NCBI RefSeq assembly: GCF_028372415.1
Contig: NC_092875.1
Coordinates: forward strand, 183,421,522-183,485,521
DNA from: Notamacropus eugenii
Lineage: Eukaryota > Chordata > Mammalia > Diprotodontia > Macropodidae
Direction of reading: 5' to 3'
Length of the DNA stretch: 64,000 nucleotides
Below the pieces are notes generated by a model, which saw nothing but the letters and a program-made list of their open reading frames with translations, was not told the DNA's origin and ran no database searches. A program made the translations under genes and the position numbers. How positions within the stretch are numbered: the first letter of the stretch is position 1; each line of letters opens with the position of its first letter. Shown in pieces: positions 10,966 to 22,687 of the stretch.

Positions 10966-11414
10966 TAAGTCTTTTTACATTGGTAGGTAATAGTGTAACA
11001 AGTAGGCTCTCCATTCCTTAGTCTTGCCACATTCCGTTTCTAGCTGTGCCTTTCCACAGTAATACACCTTACATATTTGTGCCGCCATAGAGGTCAATTC
11101 TGGGAATATGCTATAGCCTACTTTTATCCACCAGACTTCTAATATATTATAGCCGACTTGTGCCCATCATGCATCTTGCCATTGTCCCTTGAGTCATCCA
11201 CAACTTTGATGTTTCAGATTGTTTCAAGATTCACAGCATAGAGTCAGCATTCTTTGTGTTATTAAAACAAATGGAGAAACAAAAAAGTTGGAGTTCTGTG
11301 CCCAAGAAAGCAGCTTGGAATTATTTAAAGCTCTGAACAACATCTCAAATGCAATTCAGTCCACTCTTGCTCTTCTATTCAATTCTGAATCCAACTCATT
11401 TTTCATCTGCAATG
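10966..11414. other. Unassigned intergenic sequence
   Basis: Nothing recognisable. An open frame at 11,219-11,422 (67 codons) has no domain signature. Confidence 0.35.
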
Positions 11415-11535
11415 ACTGTTAATCAAAAATCATTTATCAAACACCTACTATGTGCCAGGGAATGTGCTAGGTTCGGGGAATACAAATGCAAAAAAATTAA
11501 TGACCCTTTTTTTTCAAGGTGTTTAGTTTCTATCA
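11415..11535 (-). repeat. L2 LINE 3' end
   Basis: 'caaacacctactatgtgcca', 'gaatgtgctaggttcgggga' and 'atacaaatgc' match the antisense L2 terminus. Confidence 0.65.
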
Positions 11536-11895
11536 GTTGTTGTTGTGTTCATCCTTTGTTGCTGAAGAATACCATGCCATCACAGAAATGATGACATGAC
11601 TTGCACTTGACTTTGCTTGGAGTGAAGGTGGACTGTGCAAGGTTACCAGCCTTACTTCTCCTCCAGAGCCATCTGAATCTAGTGACCTGATATTCCTCAG
11701 GATAACTGGAGATGACCCAGGATGCACTGGGAGACCTTGATCCCTTTAGGCTAAGATCTATGCAGGTACTCACTTAGGGAGAGGTAACTCCCATTCATTG
11801 AATATGCCTGTTTAAGAAGTAACCAGGGCATGGCCTCTTTAATGAGTCAAAGAAAAGAAAGACTTCAGGCTGGGAGGCAAATAGCAACAGTTACT
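11536..11895 (-). repeat. Mar-1-like SINE / RTE tail
   Basis: Antisense of the RTE-tailed SINE: 'tcatcctttgttgctgaaga', 'atgacatgacttgcacttga', 'tctcctccagagccatctga', 'ggataactggagatgaccca'. It abuts the L2 end, so it probably inserted into or next to it. Confidence 0.75.
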
Positions 11896-12091
11896 ATTGA
11901 CAATCACTCTGAGTCAGTAGGGTCCAGAAGAGAGCCTTTGGGCAGAGATGAACATCTATCTAGTACATCAGAATATACTAAAACAAGAAAGTGACTGTAT
12001 AATTGCAAATAATAGTCTACGCAACAGATAAGTTTTATACATTTAGCTTCTCCTGTATGAGTCACTGGACTGATCTTTTTAAAATTATCAT
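11896..12091. other. Unassigned
   Basis: A short gap between two SINEs with no recognised feature. Confidence 0.35.
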
Positions 12092-12425
12092 GAATTTCTA
12101 GGTGGTGCAGTGGATAGAGCACCAGTGCTGCAGTCAAGAGGACCTGAGTTCAATTCTCACCTCAGAAATTTGATACTCACTAGCTGTGTGACCTTGAGCA
12201 AGTCACCTAGCCCAATTGCTTCATCCTGAGTCATCTCCAGTCATCCTGATGAATATCTGGTCACTGGATTCAGATGGCTCTGGAGGAGAAGCAAGGCTGG
12301 AGACCTACGCAGCCCTCCCTCACTCAAAAAAAAAACAAAACACCTAAAAAGTCAAGTGCAAGTCATGTCATTATTTCTCTGATGGCATGGTCTTCTTTGG
12401 CAATGAAGTATGAACACGCACATGG
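12092..12425 (+). repeat. Mar-1-like SINE (full length, RTE tail)
   Basis: tRNA-like head 'aggtggtgcagtggatagag', CORE-like middle 'ctagctgtgtgaccttgagc', then the RTE-shared part 'tcatcctgatgaatatctgg', 'tggctctggaggagaagcaa', and tail 'ctttggcaatgaagtatgaa'. An A-rich patch lies at about 12,327-12,345. Confidence 0.9.
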
Positions 12426-12699
12426 AACACTGATATGATCAGCACAGGATCCTCCAAAATAGGAGCATCTGCAGAACCTCAACATTTAAAGGTCATTCCT
12501 CTTTCATTTGAACCTTGTGCTGTTAATAATCACAGAGTCATTGGACAAATTTATTGAAGTGGTCACATTTATCAAGAAATTTGTCATACTGTTAACATAC
12601 ACATGAATCTCCTTATTGGTGGAGATCTCTGAAGACTGTATTTTGGTCTACTGAGATGAGGATTTTTGTAATTACAAAGAACAGTGCAGAAGGGTCTTG

Positions 12700-13050
12700 T
12701 ACTCTCCTCATCTTTTGGTTAATTGTGTAACTATAAAAATGTGGTCAGCTTTAGAATTTCACTTACAAAAGTCTAGGTTCCCTCCAAATACCCTCAGTTC
12801 TTGTAGAACTACTCATAAAGATTTGATAAAGTTAAGAAAGTAGACAAATCGTTGGTACTTAAGGATGTTCTCTAGATTGCCTTTTTGGGGTATTAATTTA
12901 GTCATTGCTTTTCTCCCCCCCATTCTTTTGGTTTCTTCCTCTTCCTGAATTATCTTGTAAAATGATTCCACAATGTTTTGAAGATTGTATTGCCTCAAGC
13001 ATGCATTTCTTCAGTGTGTACTAGGTCTGGTCCATCCAATCAGCTCTAAT
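12700..13050 (-). mobile_element. Possible LINE reverse-transcriptase relic
   Basis: The minus-strand open frame 12,998-12,813 reads NIVESFYKIIQEEEE...KLIPQKGNLENILKYQ. This resembles the start of a non-LTR reverse transcriptase, where a 'LIPKKG...NYRPI' block follows an amphipathic helix. The frame breaks at both ends. RTE-like is the best guess; the match is short and could be coincidental. Confidence 0.4.
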
Positions 13051-15924
13051 TTGTCTTTTTCACTGTCATTTTTACTTCCTAGATTGACATATGGGGAACT
13101 GAGGAATTAAGTTCCAAACTTGGTGGTTCCTCTGTCACTAAAGATAAAAATAGAGCATTATAGAAACATTGGAAAATCTGATCAATTTTATTTCTAATTA
13201 TTGTCCTCCTGCCAGTTTTATCTATGAATGCCTTTGGAATGATGTGGTTCAGTTAGGCCTGATTCCCAGCTTTCTGTAGATACTGTTTTTTATTCCTCTA
13301 TTTTCCCCCATTTTATGAGGTGATACTGCTCATAATCTTTTGTTATCCTTCACAATGTTTTACAAATGAGTTTATATTATAAACTAGTGTTATCCTTGGC
13401 TTTTGTCTTTCTCTACTTGACAAGCGGATGAAAGTATACTTTGGCTAAGCTGTTTTCTGGGTTCTTTTGGTCTCTTCATTGTGGCAACTGTTTTATGTTA
13501 GTTAAATTTTTGAAGGTCGTATAATATAAGGGAAGGAGGTAAATTAGGGGATACTCTGGTCAATTCAAGGAGTTTCCCAATCAACCTGGTAAGATTATAT
13601 GGCATAGACCATTGTTCATAGGTCTTGGTCTATAAGCAAGCACACTTTCTTGCCTTTTACTTTGTATCTTCTTCAAGAGTGCACTTAGGTGATAGAGGGT
13701 GGTAGGTTAGGATTTCTCAGACTCCAAACTTCAGGTGCAGTAATGGTGACTCACAACCAAGGGATATGACATTTGGAGTGCTTTGTATTTCTACACTTGT
13801 TCATGGGTTCCTGTGAATCCTTAGTACCTTAGTATGCCTCAAACCTATAGCATGCATTGATTGCTTTGGAGTTAAAGACTCTCACCCACCTTTGGAGAAA
13901 TCTAATGATGCTTAATTATATTTTCCTGGATTAACTCCAAGTGGGGACAAAGAGTAAAAGACAAAAACTAACTCGAGAATCAATCCCCTGAACTGGATGC
14001 TGTTTCTGTGAATCTAGAATTCTTGGGGACAGGGAAGAAGGGAGGAACTGGACCTTAAAATATAGACCACAATTAAGCGTATCATTTTAGTTTTTGATTT
14101 TTCATTGAAAGAAGTTCTTTTGTCTATTCATGTCTATGTCTATGTCTATTCATAGTCTACGAACAGTTCTGTCTTTAAACATTAATCCATTTTGATTCCT
14201 GATACTCTTATCCTACGGCCATTACTCAGACATCTTACTTGGGGTCCTATATCCCCCAAAACCTTTCCCTAGGTCCCCAACCCTTTGTCTCTCAGTCTGC
14301 AAGTCTATACTCCTATGAACCCTATCTTTCTGAATCAATGGTACCTGCTTCTCCCAAACTAACTTATTTTCTGAACTTTGAAACTTGATTGTCTACATTC
14401 TTCACCTTAGCTAACTTTCTAGGCATGACTTCTGGGCTGCCTGACTCCAAGTGGTTGCCAGCTGCTTCCACAAAGATGTGAGCTGGAGTCCTTTGTGTTT
14501 ATGGTTAACATGGTATACAGTGGTGATAACTCAGTTTACTATGATGTTTTTGTAGCTTTCCCTTTTCATGTTATAGACTACTGTCTATAAACTGCTTTTA
14601 CAAAGAACCCCTAAATTTATGATGATTACTTTTCCAGAATGACCTATCTGCCACTACAGTTCTCCAATTGTAATGGCTCTCCTACTTTATTGAAAGCTGT
14701 GCCTCAACTGGTCTTTCTTCTCTTTCTGCAATTGATCTTGCTTGGATTACCTTTCTTTAATCTTCCATGTTGTATCTGTTTCTAGATCCTGCACCAAAGA
14801 GAATTCAGTCCACAATTTTCCAATGAGGCATGCTGATTTTCTTGATTTGCTTGTTTCACTGTCAGCACATTCTGAGACAATTTTCTGCCCCAGTAAGAGA
14901 GCTCATGGATAATTTGGTATTCTGTGTTGCCATATAAAGCATGGACTTCATTTGAAGATCCTCTATATCTCTCTCATATAGAACCTTGGCCATCTTCAAA
15001 CTCATCATGAGTCTGTAGTGTCAGGGTGCCTGACAAATGATCCCCAGTTCCTTTTTATGTCTTTTTGAGTATGTGCTTCCAGAATACAGTCATGAACAGA
15101 AAGACATTCTTGGATGATGCTTTCAAGGGTTTTTAATGATACTTAAAGTTGGTCTAATTGTAGGCATTTCTTGAAGGACTAAAAGTAGCCTGAAACAATG
15201 CTTGATCATTTTTGCTGGGAATCAGTTGCAGCAGACAGTGAAGGGGGTGAATTTTTTGAACAAAGGTAGCATGAAAGGGAAAGGGGGCAAAGAAAAGAAA
15301 AACAAAAATGAAAACCATCAAGTGGCTCCATAAACTGAGGCTGGTGCTATAGGCCAAAGGACCATCTCCACAAATTTGTTGATTTGTTTATGTCTCTGCT
15401 TTCATAATTCTAAAATGTAGTTGATGGAGTCCAAAAATTATGTTGCATAGTCAATTTTCCTCCCTCATCCCCACCAGAGGTTAATATATTTCATGAAGAA
15501 TATTGACAAATTATTTTTCATGATTATACTACAAAACAAGCACATAAACTTTCTTGCATTGTAAAACAAAAATCTAAACCTTCACCATGAATTGTATGAG
15601 GGCATTGTACAAAGGAGTATGGTGTGGTGGGAAATGAAGTGTCATCCTTATATGGAGGTTGTAGGAGCAGCTTCCAGTTAGAGAGAGAGGGATCCCTGGG
15701 GCAGAGGGTACTTCCAAAGTGTGAGTTTGTGAACACAAGAACAGAATGTATTTCCCAGATACATAAATTCATTTTACAGGCAAATTGAGGAAATTGATTC
15801 TGGAATGAAAGCAGGGGATGCCATGGTTCACAGTCCTGTATGACTATACCAGTTGGAAAATGAACCCAAGTTCTTGCTCTTCAATAATGTGTCAGCTAGG
15901 CTAGTAGCTATATCAGGATCCTAG
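13051..15924. other. Unassigned intergenic sequence, 2.9 kb
   Basis: No gene or confident repeat. If the relic at 12.9 kb is a LINE read leftwards, part of this stretch could be its upstream (endonuclease) portion, but no motif was found to show it. A small (gtctat)n run lies near 14,131-14,155. Confidence 0.3.
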
Positions 15925-16115
15925 ATCTAAAGTTGGAAAGAATCTCAGATGTGGTCTAGTCTGCCTCCCTCATTTTTCAAATGGGGACACCAAGAAGGTC
16001 AAGTGACTTGTCCAAGGATCCACAGAGAGTGAGCAAAAAAGTTGGGCTTTGAACCCAAATCTCATGAATTCAGAGATTGTGATCTTGATCATATCACCAG
16101 TGTCAGATGGCACCG
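15925..16115 (-). repeat. MIR-like SINE
   Basis: Antisense: 'ttggaaagaatctcagatgt', 'catttttcaaatggggacac', 'agtgacttgtccaaggatcc', 'gggctttgaacccaaatctc'. This type recurs at 60,800-60,992 and 62,307-62,525. Confidence 0.65.
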
Positions 16116-16369
16116 ATTCTCATGAACTAAGACTAATTATGTCTAATGACATCAGTAATAGATAACTTATTTCAGTTGCTGTACCAAGGTGAATATTACT
16201 CCTCTGCTACATGCCTTCCCATCTCTCTTGGCTTGTGTGTCTGACACTTGGATCTTTTGTGAGCAGCTGGATAATAGGTGTATTTTTCACTGAGTGGGCA
16301 TAAATCTGTTAAATTCCTATTAGATGCACAAATTCTAGAGCTCTAGAGTTGTAAGGAACTCATTCTTCA

Positions 16370-16425
16370 TCAATCAACAAGCATTTATTAAGTGCTTACA
16401 ACATGCCAATAAAACTTTCTTATGT
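16370..16425 (-). repeat. L2 LINE terminal fragment
   Basis: 'caagcatttattaagtgctt' followed by 'acaacatgccaat' is the antisense extreme 3' end of L2. Confidence 0.5.
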
Positions 16426-16604
16426 TCATTAGTGAAAACAAATTTCATACTTTGTGAAAGGATTGTTCAAGAGAGTATTTTTATTGCTGCATCAAATAAT
16501 ATAAGGTAAATATTTAAGTCAATCGTTCATTTAGCTAGGGACTCCAGGAATGTGGCACAATCATACATGATCAAATGACAAAGAAGATCCAATTCACTCT
16601 TGGG

Positions 16605-16821
16605 GAATCTAGGGGGCTCAGTGGATAGTGAACTAGGAACCAGGAAGACTCATCTTCTTGATTTAAAATCTGGCCTCAGACACTTACCAGATGTGTGACC
16701 CTGGGCAAGTCAGTTAACTCTGTTTGCCTCAGTTTCACATCTGCGAAATGAGCTAGAGATGAAGTAGTAAACCATTCTACTATTTTTGCAAAGAAAACCC
16801 TAAATGGGGTCACAAAGTTTG
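16605..16821 (+). repeat. tRNA-derived marsupial SINE
   Basis: 'ctcagtggatag', 'gaccctgggcaagtcagtta', 'tgagctagagatgaagtagt', 'aatggggtcacaaagtttgg'. Immediately followed by a second, same-strand SINE. Confidence 0.85.
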
Positions 16822-17085
16822 GGAAGAGATAAGTGGTACAGTGGATAGAGTACTGGACCTGGAGTTAGGAAGACTCATCTTCCTGAATTCAAATCTGGCT
16901 TCAGATACTTACTTAGCTATGTGACTCTGGGCAAGTCACTTAACCCTGTTTGCCTCAGTTTCCTCATCTGTACAATAAACTGGATAAGGAAACGTCAAAC
17001 CACTCTGGTAACTTGCCAAGGATATCCCAAATGAGGTTACAAAAAGTCAGACATGATGATAATGACTGAACAAGAACAAATTCAC
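16822..17085 (+). repeat. tRNA-derived marsupial SINE
   Basis: 'aagtggtacagtggatagag', 'gactctgggcaagtcactta', 'tcagtttcctcatctgtaca', 'aaagtcagacatgatgataa'. Head-to-tail with the preceding SINE, probably inserted into its tail. Confidence 0.9.
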
Positions 17086-17539
17086 TCTTATCAGTCCTTT
17101 GTTACCATCAGAGAGGCAGAAGAGTTGGGATAATAAGGCAGTAGTTACTGTGCTAAGGAGGATATCAGATACTATCTCATTGAACCTGTGAGTTGGCAAT
17201 TGATAAAAGCAAGAGATCCAGAAGATCTGGGCTAGTCTATGCTATAGTCTGACCCGTTATCCTCTGAAGAATCATTTGTTTTGGAAAGAGGGAGATTAAG
17301 AGAATCAGGTGAGACCTCTTCAAGGGGCAACAGTGAAGCCAAAGAGATCTGGTATTCTTGAGTATCCTGAATTCATCTGTATCATTGTTTGTTACTGGGA
17401 AAGATTTGTGTGCTGCACTATGCTACCAATGCTTCTGCATTTACAGCCTCCTCCCCCAATCGATATGCTTATCTCCAAAACTTCCATTTGAGGAAGTACC
17501 AATGCCAGTCATATTCATTTTCAACCCAGTTTAGTCTGT

Positions 17540-17760
17540 GACTCTCCAGAATATTCTTTGGGGATTTCATGACCCCACCTTATCTTCTATGCTGGTGGCT
17601 CGCCACTTCCCACACCCTCCACCCCTTTCAGTTGTGTTTATATGTTGTCTTTCACCATTTGAAAGTAAACTCCTCTTTTCTTTCTGCTTGTGCTTGTATT
17701 CCTAAGTAAGCACAGTTCCTGGCACATGGTAAGGGTTTAATAAATGTTTTGTGAGGGAGA
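17540..17760 (+). repeat. L2 LINE 3' end
   Basis: Sense L2 terminus: 'aagcacagttcctggcacat', 'ggtaagggtttaataaatgt'. It ends at the junction with the next SINE. Confidence 0.6.
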
Positions 17761-17764
17761 AGGG

Positions 17765-17985
17765 AAAGAAAAGGCATTTACTAAGCACTTACTCTGTGCC
17801 AGGCACTAGACTAAGTGCTTTAAAATATTATCTCAGCTGATCCTCACAATAACCTTGTAAAGCAGGTGTTATTGTCCACGTTTTACATTAGAGGAGAAGT
17901 ATTTGTGGTTCGATTTGAACTTTGGTCTTTGTGATTCAAAACCCTGTCCCATATCCATTGTGCCACCTAGCCATTTCACAATCTA
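17765..17985 (-). repeat. MIR (CORE-SINE)
   Basis: 'taagcacttactctgtgcca', 'gatcctcacaataaccttgt', and a tRNA-like head 'attgtgccacctagcc' at the right end. Confidence 0.75.
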
Positions 17986-17997
17986 TTTCATTTGCTA

Positions 17998-18072
17998 TCT
18001 CCTTCCCTCCTTCCCTCCCTCCCTTCCTCCTCCCCTCCCTCCCTCCTCCCCTCCCTCCCTCTCTCTCTCCTG
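17998..18072 (+). repeat. Polypyrimidine tract (CCCT/CCTT)n
   Basis: About 75 bp of almost pure C and T in CCCT and CCTT units with (CT)n at the end. It forms a mirror-like homopurine-homopyrimidine tract and produces false Pro/Ser/Leu-rich frames. Confidence 0.9.
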
Positions 18073-18689
18073 GTTTTTTGGGCAACCTGCAAAACATTAT
18101 AAGACTATAACAGGCAGAGATTTTGGAACCAGTTTTGGGTTTGGGTTTTTTGTTTTATTTTTCACTTCAGTATACTTCGTAGAGGGATAGAGGGGCAGGA
18201 AATTCAGAAATGCCAGTCATTGGCATTCATGAGGCAATCTTCACAAGTTCTAGGAGATCACACTGGCCAAATCATTTAGTCATGTCTGATTCTGCTATAG
18301 ACTCAGTCCACAATTTTTCAGCATATAGATAGAGCTTTCAGTCTCAGAGATAATAGGTATTTTTTTTAGCACTGTATGAGGTACGATAAGCCATGCAATC
18401 TGTAATTTTTCCCCCTCTGTAAATCGTCTAACTTTACTACTCGTAATGGAAACTACACATGAGCAATCAAAGTAAAATTATATATTTGAGTTGCAGAACT
18501 GGTGAAACCAATATCCTATTGATTCTCTAGAATTAAAAGCAACAAAGTTAGCTTGTGCTCTTTGTGTGTATGAGGCCTCCCCAATGCTATTTGACACTCA
18601 ACTTTTATATATGTAACTAAACAGCCATAAAATTATAGTGGGCTATTAAAGCTTAAAACTGTACTAAGAATTTTGGGATATGCTGTATA

Positions 18690-18790
18690 TTCACACCCAG
18701 CTTGTATCTTTATGGGTACCTCCAATGTGGTATGGTGTAGTACAAAGGGCACTGAGTTTTGAGTCAGAGGAACTAACTATGAGCATTGGC
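18690..18790 (+). repeat. MIR 5' fragment
   Basis: 'ggtatggtgtagtacaaagg', 'gagttttgagtcagaggaac' resemble the tRNA-like head of MIR only. Confidence 0.45.
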
Positions 18791-19176
18791 TTCATCATCT
18801 TTAAAAAGAACAGGTTGAAAAAAAATGAATCATCCTATAAAATACTGATCCTGTATTTCCCTCATTCCACAAAAGTTAGAGATTGGTTTATTAAAGGGTA
18901 ATGGAATACTTACTGATATCTTTATTAAGGTGTCCCAAATTCTTGCTATACTACTGTTCAGGCTTTGAGCTACCGCCACATGGATTGTACTTAGGGACCC
19001 TTTTACGTTGAAAAACACTATTTGTCAACCCGAAATATGTGGAAGTTTAATATATGTGTTTCAAGGAAAATATTTTCTAGCCCTTGAAGTTAGGTAATAT
19101 CATGATTAAGCGACTTCTCAAGTGGTCTTTCTCTCCATTACAAAATAAATTATATCTTGCAGAATCACAGTCTTAG
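18791..19176. other. Unassigned intergenic sequence
   Basis: No feature recognised. Confidence 0.35.
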
Positions 19177-19371
19177 AGCTAGTCTTGGTATAGTGGCCTG
19201 AGTTTGTAATTCCTGCTACTGGGGAAGCCTGAGATTAGTGGATCACTTGAATTTAGGAGTTCTGGACTAAAGCTGATTGGGACACCAAACTAAGTCTAGC
19301 ACTAAAGTGGTGAGCCCCTGGGAGGGGAAGGCCACTAGGCTGCCTAATGAGGGATGAATTAGTCTAGGTCA
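19177..19371 (+). pseudogene. 7SL (SRP) RNA retropseudogene, 3'-truncated
   Basis: The sequence follows 7SL RNA in order. A diverged start is followed by 'cctgctactggggaagcctg', 'ttaggagttctgg', and the central stretch corresponding to GCACTAAGTTCGGCATCAATATGG ('actaagtctagcactaaagt'). Then come 'ggtgagcccctgggag', 'ccactaggctgcctaatgag' and 'atgaattagtctaggtc'. It stops at about nucleotide 215-220 of the ~300-nt RNA and is followed by a short A run (19,371-19,377). This covers the Alu-domain 5' part and most of the S domain but lacks the 3' third. Divergence shows it is old and dead. No convincing TSD seen. Confidence 0.85.
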
Positions 19372-19389
19372 AAAAAAGTTCTTTCAATT

Positions 19390-20010
19390 CAGTATCTAAT
19401 GTGAATATTCTTCTCAATACATAATGCAGTAAATGGATATCTTCTGATACTATGTAGTTCTTTTCTATATTCCTGCACAGATCTTCCACAGAATGTCCAC
19501 CCAAGGTGATGTACTGGTATACTGATTCAATGAATTAGCTGACTCTTGCATGTTATATTTTTGAACAAAAGGTATTTTTTATCTATTTGGTTTCCTTTTG
19601 TTAGGTCATTTTCCTATGAATAATTGCAGATGTCATTAAGGAAGCCATGTAATACTTGGAGACATGATGAATTCAGCACAGTGTCATCCACAACCAACAT
19701 CTGGATTGTCTTGACATCTATGTAAAATCCCTCTTCCATCTGGATTGTATACAAGTCAACTTCCATAACCATGGCAAACACCTTTTGGCAAACCTGCATT
19801 GCCTTGTTTGTTTTATACCTTGATGAACATCATTAATCAGAAAACTTATCTCTGTGGTTGCATACATTAATGAATTTTGCATTGTTCTAATATACACATA
19901 AGAGGTTCCTTGTTGGAAAAGAATTCTTTTAAACTACATGTTTTTCTGTTGGGTTAAATTAATAAATACAGCAGAATCTTGTAGTATCTCCATCTTTCAA
20001 GTTAATTGTG
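19390..20010 (-). mobile_element. RTE-like LINE reverse-transcriptase relic
   Basis: Reading leftwards, broken frames give a GIKQ...KVFAMVMEVD stretch (the 'GVRQGD..SPKLF' region of non-LTR reverse transcriptases). Next comes IQMEEGF-IDVKTIQMLVVDDTVL (19,799-19,614), where VDD replaces the catalytic 'ADD'. Further on is ESVYQYITLGG, matching the 'Y-YLG' motif. Spacing fits an RTE-class reverse transcriptase. The catalytic A-to-V change, the stop after the open frame and flanking shifts show it is dead. Confidence 0.6.
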
Positions 20011-20177
20011 ATCATAAAGATGAGACCACCTGTGAAACAGTGGGGGACATATACCCCCAATAATTTAAGCACTGAACTCAAGAAGTGCACTACTAGTAAA
20101 TTAGAGGGTAGGAGGATGAGACATCTCTTATTCTACCCTTAATAGTTAATGGTGGAGCTTGTGATCAATACAATCTT

Positions 20178-20402
20178 GTTATTGTTCAGATGTTTCAGGT
20201 GTGTCCAATTCTTCTTGGCAAAGATAGTAGAGTGGTTTGCCATTTCCTTCTCTAGCTAATTTTGCAGATGAAGAAATGGAGGCAAATAGAGTTAAGTGAC
20301 TTGCTAAAGGGTACACAGCTAGTAAGTGTCTGAGATTGGATTTGAACTCAGGTCTGCCTTATTCCAGGACTGGAACTCCATTCACTTTACCACCTAGAAG
20401 GC
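20178..20402 (-). repeat. tRNA-derived marsupial SINE
   Basis: 'ggtttgccatttccttctct', 'gttaagtgacttgctaaagg', 'acacagctagtaagtgtctg', head at the right end ('...accacctagaaggc'). Confidence 0.85.
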
Positions 20403-20459
20403 TCTAATGCAACCAACCACTGGTAAATTTATTATCACCCCATATTCCTCCACTCTAAC

Positions 20460-20712
20460 TTCTGAGGTAGCTGGTGGCACATTGGGCCTAGAATCTAAAA
20501 GGCCTGAGTTCAAATCCAACTTCAAACACTTACTATTTGTATAATTCTGAGCAAGTCACCTAACCTCAGTTTTCCTCAGTTTCCTCAACTATAAAATGAA
20601 GATAATGATGACATCTACCTTTACAGGTTGTTCAGAGGATAAAATGAGATCTTATTTGTAAAAGCACTTAGCATAGTGCCTGGCACATAGTAGGTACTAT
20701 ATAGATATTTAT
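20460..20712 (+). repeat. MIR (near full length)
   Basis: tRNA-like head, 'gagcaagtcacctaacctca', 'tttacaggttgttcagagga', and the 3' end 'tagtgcctggcacatagtag'. The MIR 3' part is well preserved. Confidence 0.85.
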
Positions 20713-20839
20713 TCTCTCCTTTCTTTCCCTCCCTTCTACTGTTATCCATGCTATTCAAGTTCACTACCTCTCCCTTCTTGCTCCAAACATCAGCCACAGA
20801 AATTAAGTATCAAAATAAGCTAAACATAGAATCATGTGT

Positions 20840-20882
20840 AGATCTATCTATCTATCTACCTATTCATGTATCTATCTATAAT
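20840..20882. repeat. Short (ATCT)n microsatellite
   Basis: 'gatctatctatctatctacc' and related units, about 40 bp, imperfect. Confidence 0.75.
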
Positions 20883-22099
20883 TGATAAATAAATATAAAA
20901 ATAATCCATTTTCATTGGTAAGGATAAACAATGAAAAAAGATTTGGAGACTATTATTGGAAAGAATCATTTTGAAACCATATTTGTCCCTTTTCCATATT
21001 TCCTTCAAGAGTATTCTTCCAATGTGTGCAGATCAAACATATGTATGATTGTTCTTATAAAGATTTTATAAAGATGAGAAAGTCAGAATGTAGGTCAGTA
21101 GTTATTAATGTTCTAACCAATGGCTTTTTTGTTAATGCTATCTGTGACTTTTTTCATCCTCTTATATCTTACCATCTTACCCCCTCCAACCCTTAATCCC
21201 CCACCTCCCAATATATTGAGAAATAATTTTTTCAGGGCTTCAAGAGAATGTCACTGCCATTTAGATACTCTGTGTGAACTCATTTGGGTATCTCTTTGAT
21301 AAGGTATGAGCTTTCTTTGTCTTGAGAAACAGCCCTAGACTGTAAAGTTAATAAGTTCTTTTCAGTCAGTTAACACATCATTACTGATTAATACCTGAGT
21401 TCTGCCCTTGGACGTAATGATCCAAAGAGAGAAAAACAGACTAAGATAACCTTAGCAGAATAAGGATTGCCTGTTGGAACCACAACAGCGTCCAGTTATC
21501 CAGATGGAAACCTGTCCGATTTTGTGGCTCTATGGCTCCTTTTGGGAGCCATGTACTTGAAGAAGCCACATGGCCCCAGAAAAGGGGGAACTCATTTGTC
21601 CCCAGAGATGCTGGCAGACAGAGGTAACAGGAATTAGCAAGAAGTTCCTGGACAGTCAGGTTCATCAGTACTGTGACCAGGGAAAAGGAGAGGCAATGAC
21701 AAAGCAACAGATATCCTTCATCAAGAATCCTAGACTCTTGTCCAAAAGAGGACTATCCAGATGAATGGGAAAATTCTAGGACTATGCAGGAACAAGCCTG
21801 TACTGTTCCATCAGTATTGTTATAAGGTATAGAGACTGAAAGTCAAGAAAGAGGCATTGACAATCTAGCAATCATGACTCCTCCTATTTGAGAACATTGA
21901 AGGGGATCTATAACTTCAAGATAGAAATATACCTCAAGTAAAGTCTCCATGATAGGGAGGGGTGGGGTTCATTGGAGAGAGTATGCAGTCAATTAAGAGC
22001 TTTAACTAGATTTTGACATATAAAAAATTGATGCAGCTTCATAGTTTTGTGTAAAACAAATGGAAAGATTAAATTAAATTGGAATAAATACCAAGTTTT
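20883..22099. other. Unassigned intergenic sequence
   Basis: About 1.2 kb with no recognised element. The segment 21,440-21,770 is more GC-balanced, with open frames on both strands (88 and 64 codons), but no domain or family is recognised. Confidence 0.35.
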
Positions 22100-22326
22100 A
22101 TGTTGTTGTCCAATTGTGTACCCTTATGGGGGTTTTCTTGGCAAAGATACTGGAGTGGTTTACTATTTCCTTCTCCAGCTCATTTTACAGATGAGGAACT
22201 AGACAAACAGGGGTAAGTGACTTGCTCAGAGTCACACAGCTAGTAAGTGTGTGAGGCTAGATCTGATTTCAGGAAGAGACATCTTCCTGATTCTAGGACT
22301 GATATTCAGTGGCACTACTAGCTACC
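22100..22326 (-). repeat. tRNA-derived marsupial SINE
   Basis: 'tttcttggcaaagatactgg', 'ctccagctcattttacagat', 'gtcacacagctagtaagtgt'. Confidence 0.9.
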
Positions 22327-22499
22327 CCAATTATAAAATAACAATTTTTGTAACTGAGTAAAAAAAAAGATAATTCCCCATTAAAAGATGGTAGAGGGGT
22401 AATTAAACATCAATTCTCTTGAAAATATTTGGAGGCTTTAGTGGATTGTAAGGTCAGTGTAACTCAACAGTAAAGTGGCAGTTCAGAAATGTAATATAG

Positions 22500-22660
22500 A
22501 TTAGATCCATAGCATTAGCAATATTAAAGTAGTACTACTACTACTTCATGTTAATATTAGATAATACTATAGCATATATTATATAAATTCTATTGTATAA
22601 TATTAATGCTATATTCATATTAGCATATTAATACTTCTAATAATAGCAGTAATAATGTGT
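22500..22660. repeat. AT-rich low-complexity stretch
   Basis: Runs of TA/ATT with several imperfect inverted 'atattaatgcta'-type blocks between two SINEs. Confidence 0.6.
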
Positions 22661-22687
22661 GGTATTAAAGATCTTCGACCATATTAA

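Noticed and set aside
17903..18190. Pro/Ser-rich 95-codon frame
   Set aside because: It is created by the polypyrimidine tract next to a MIR.
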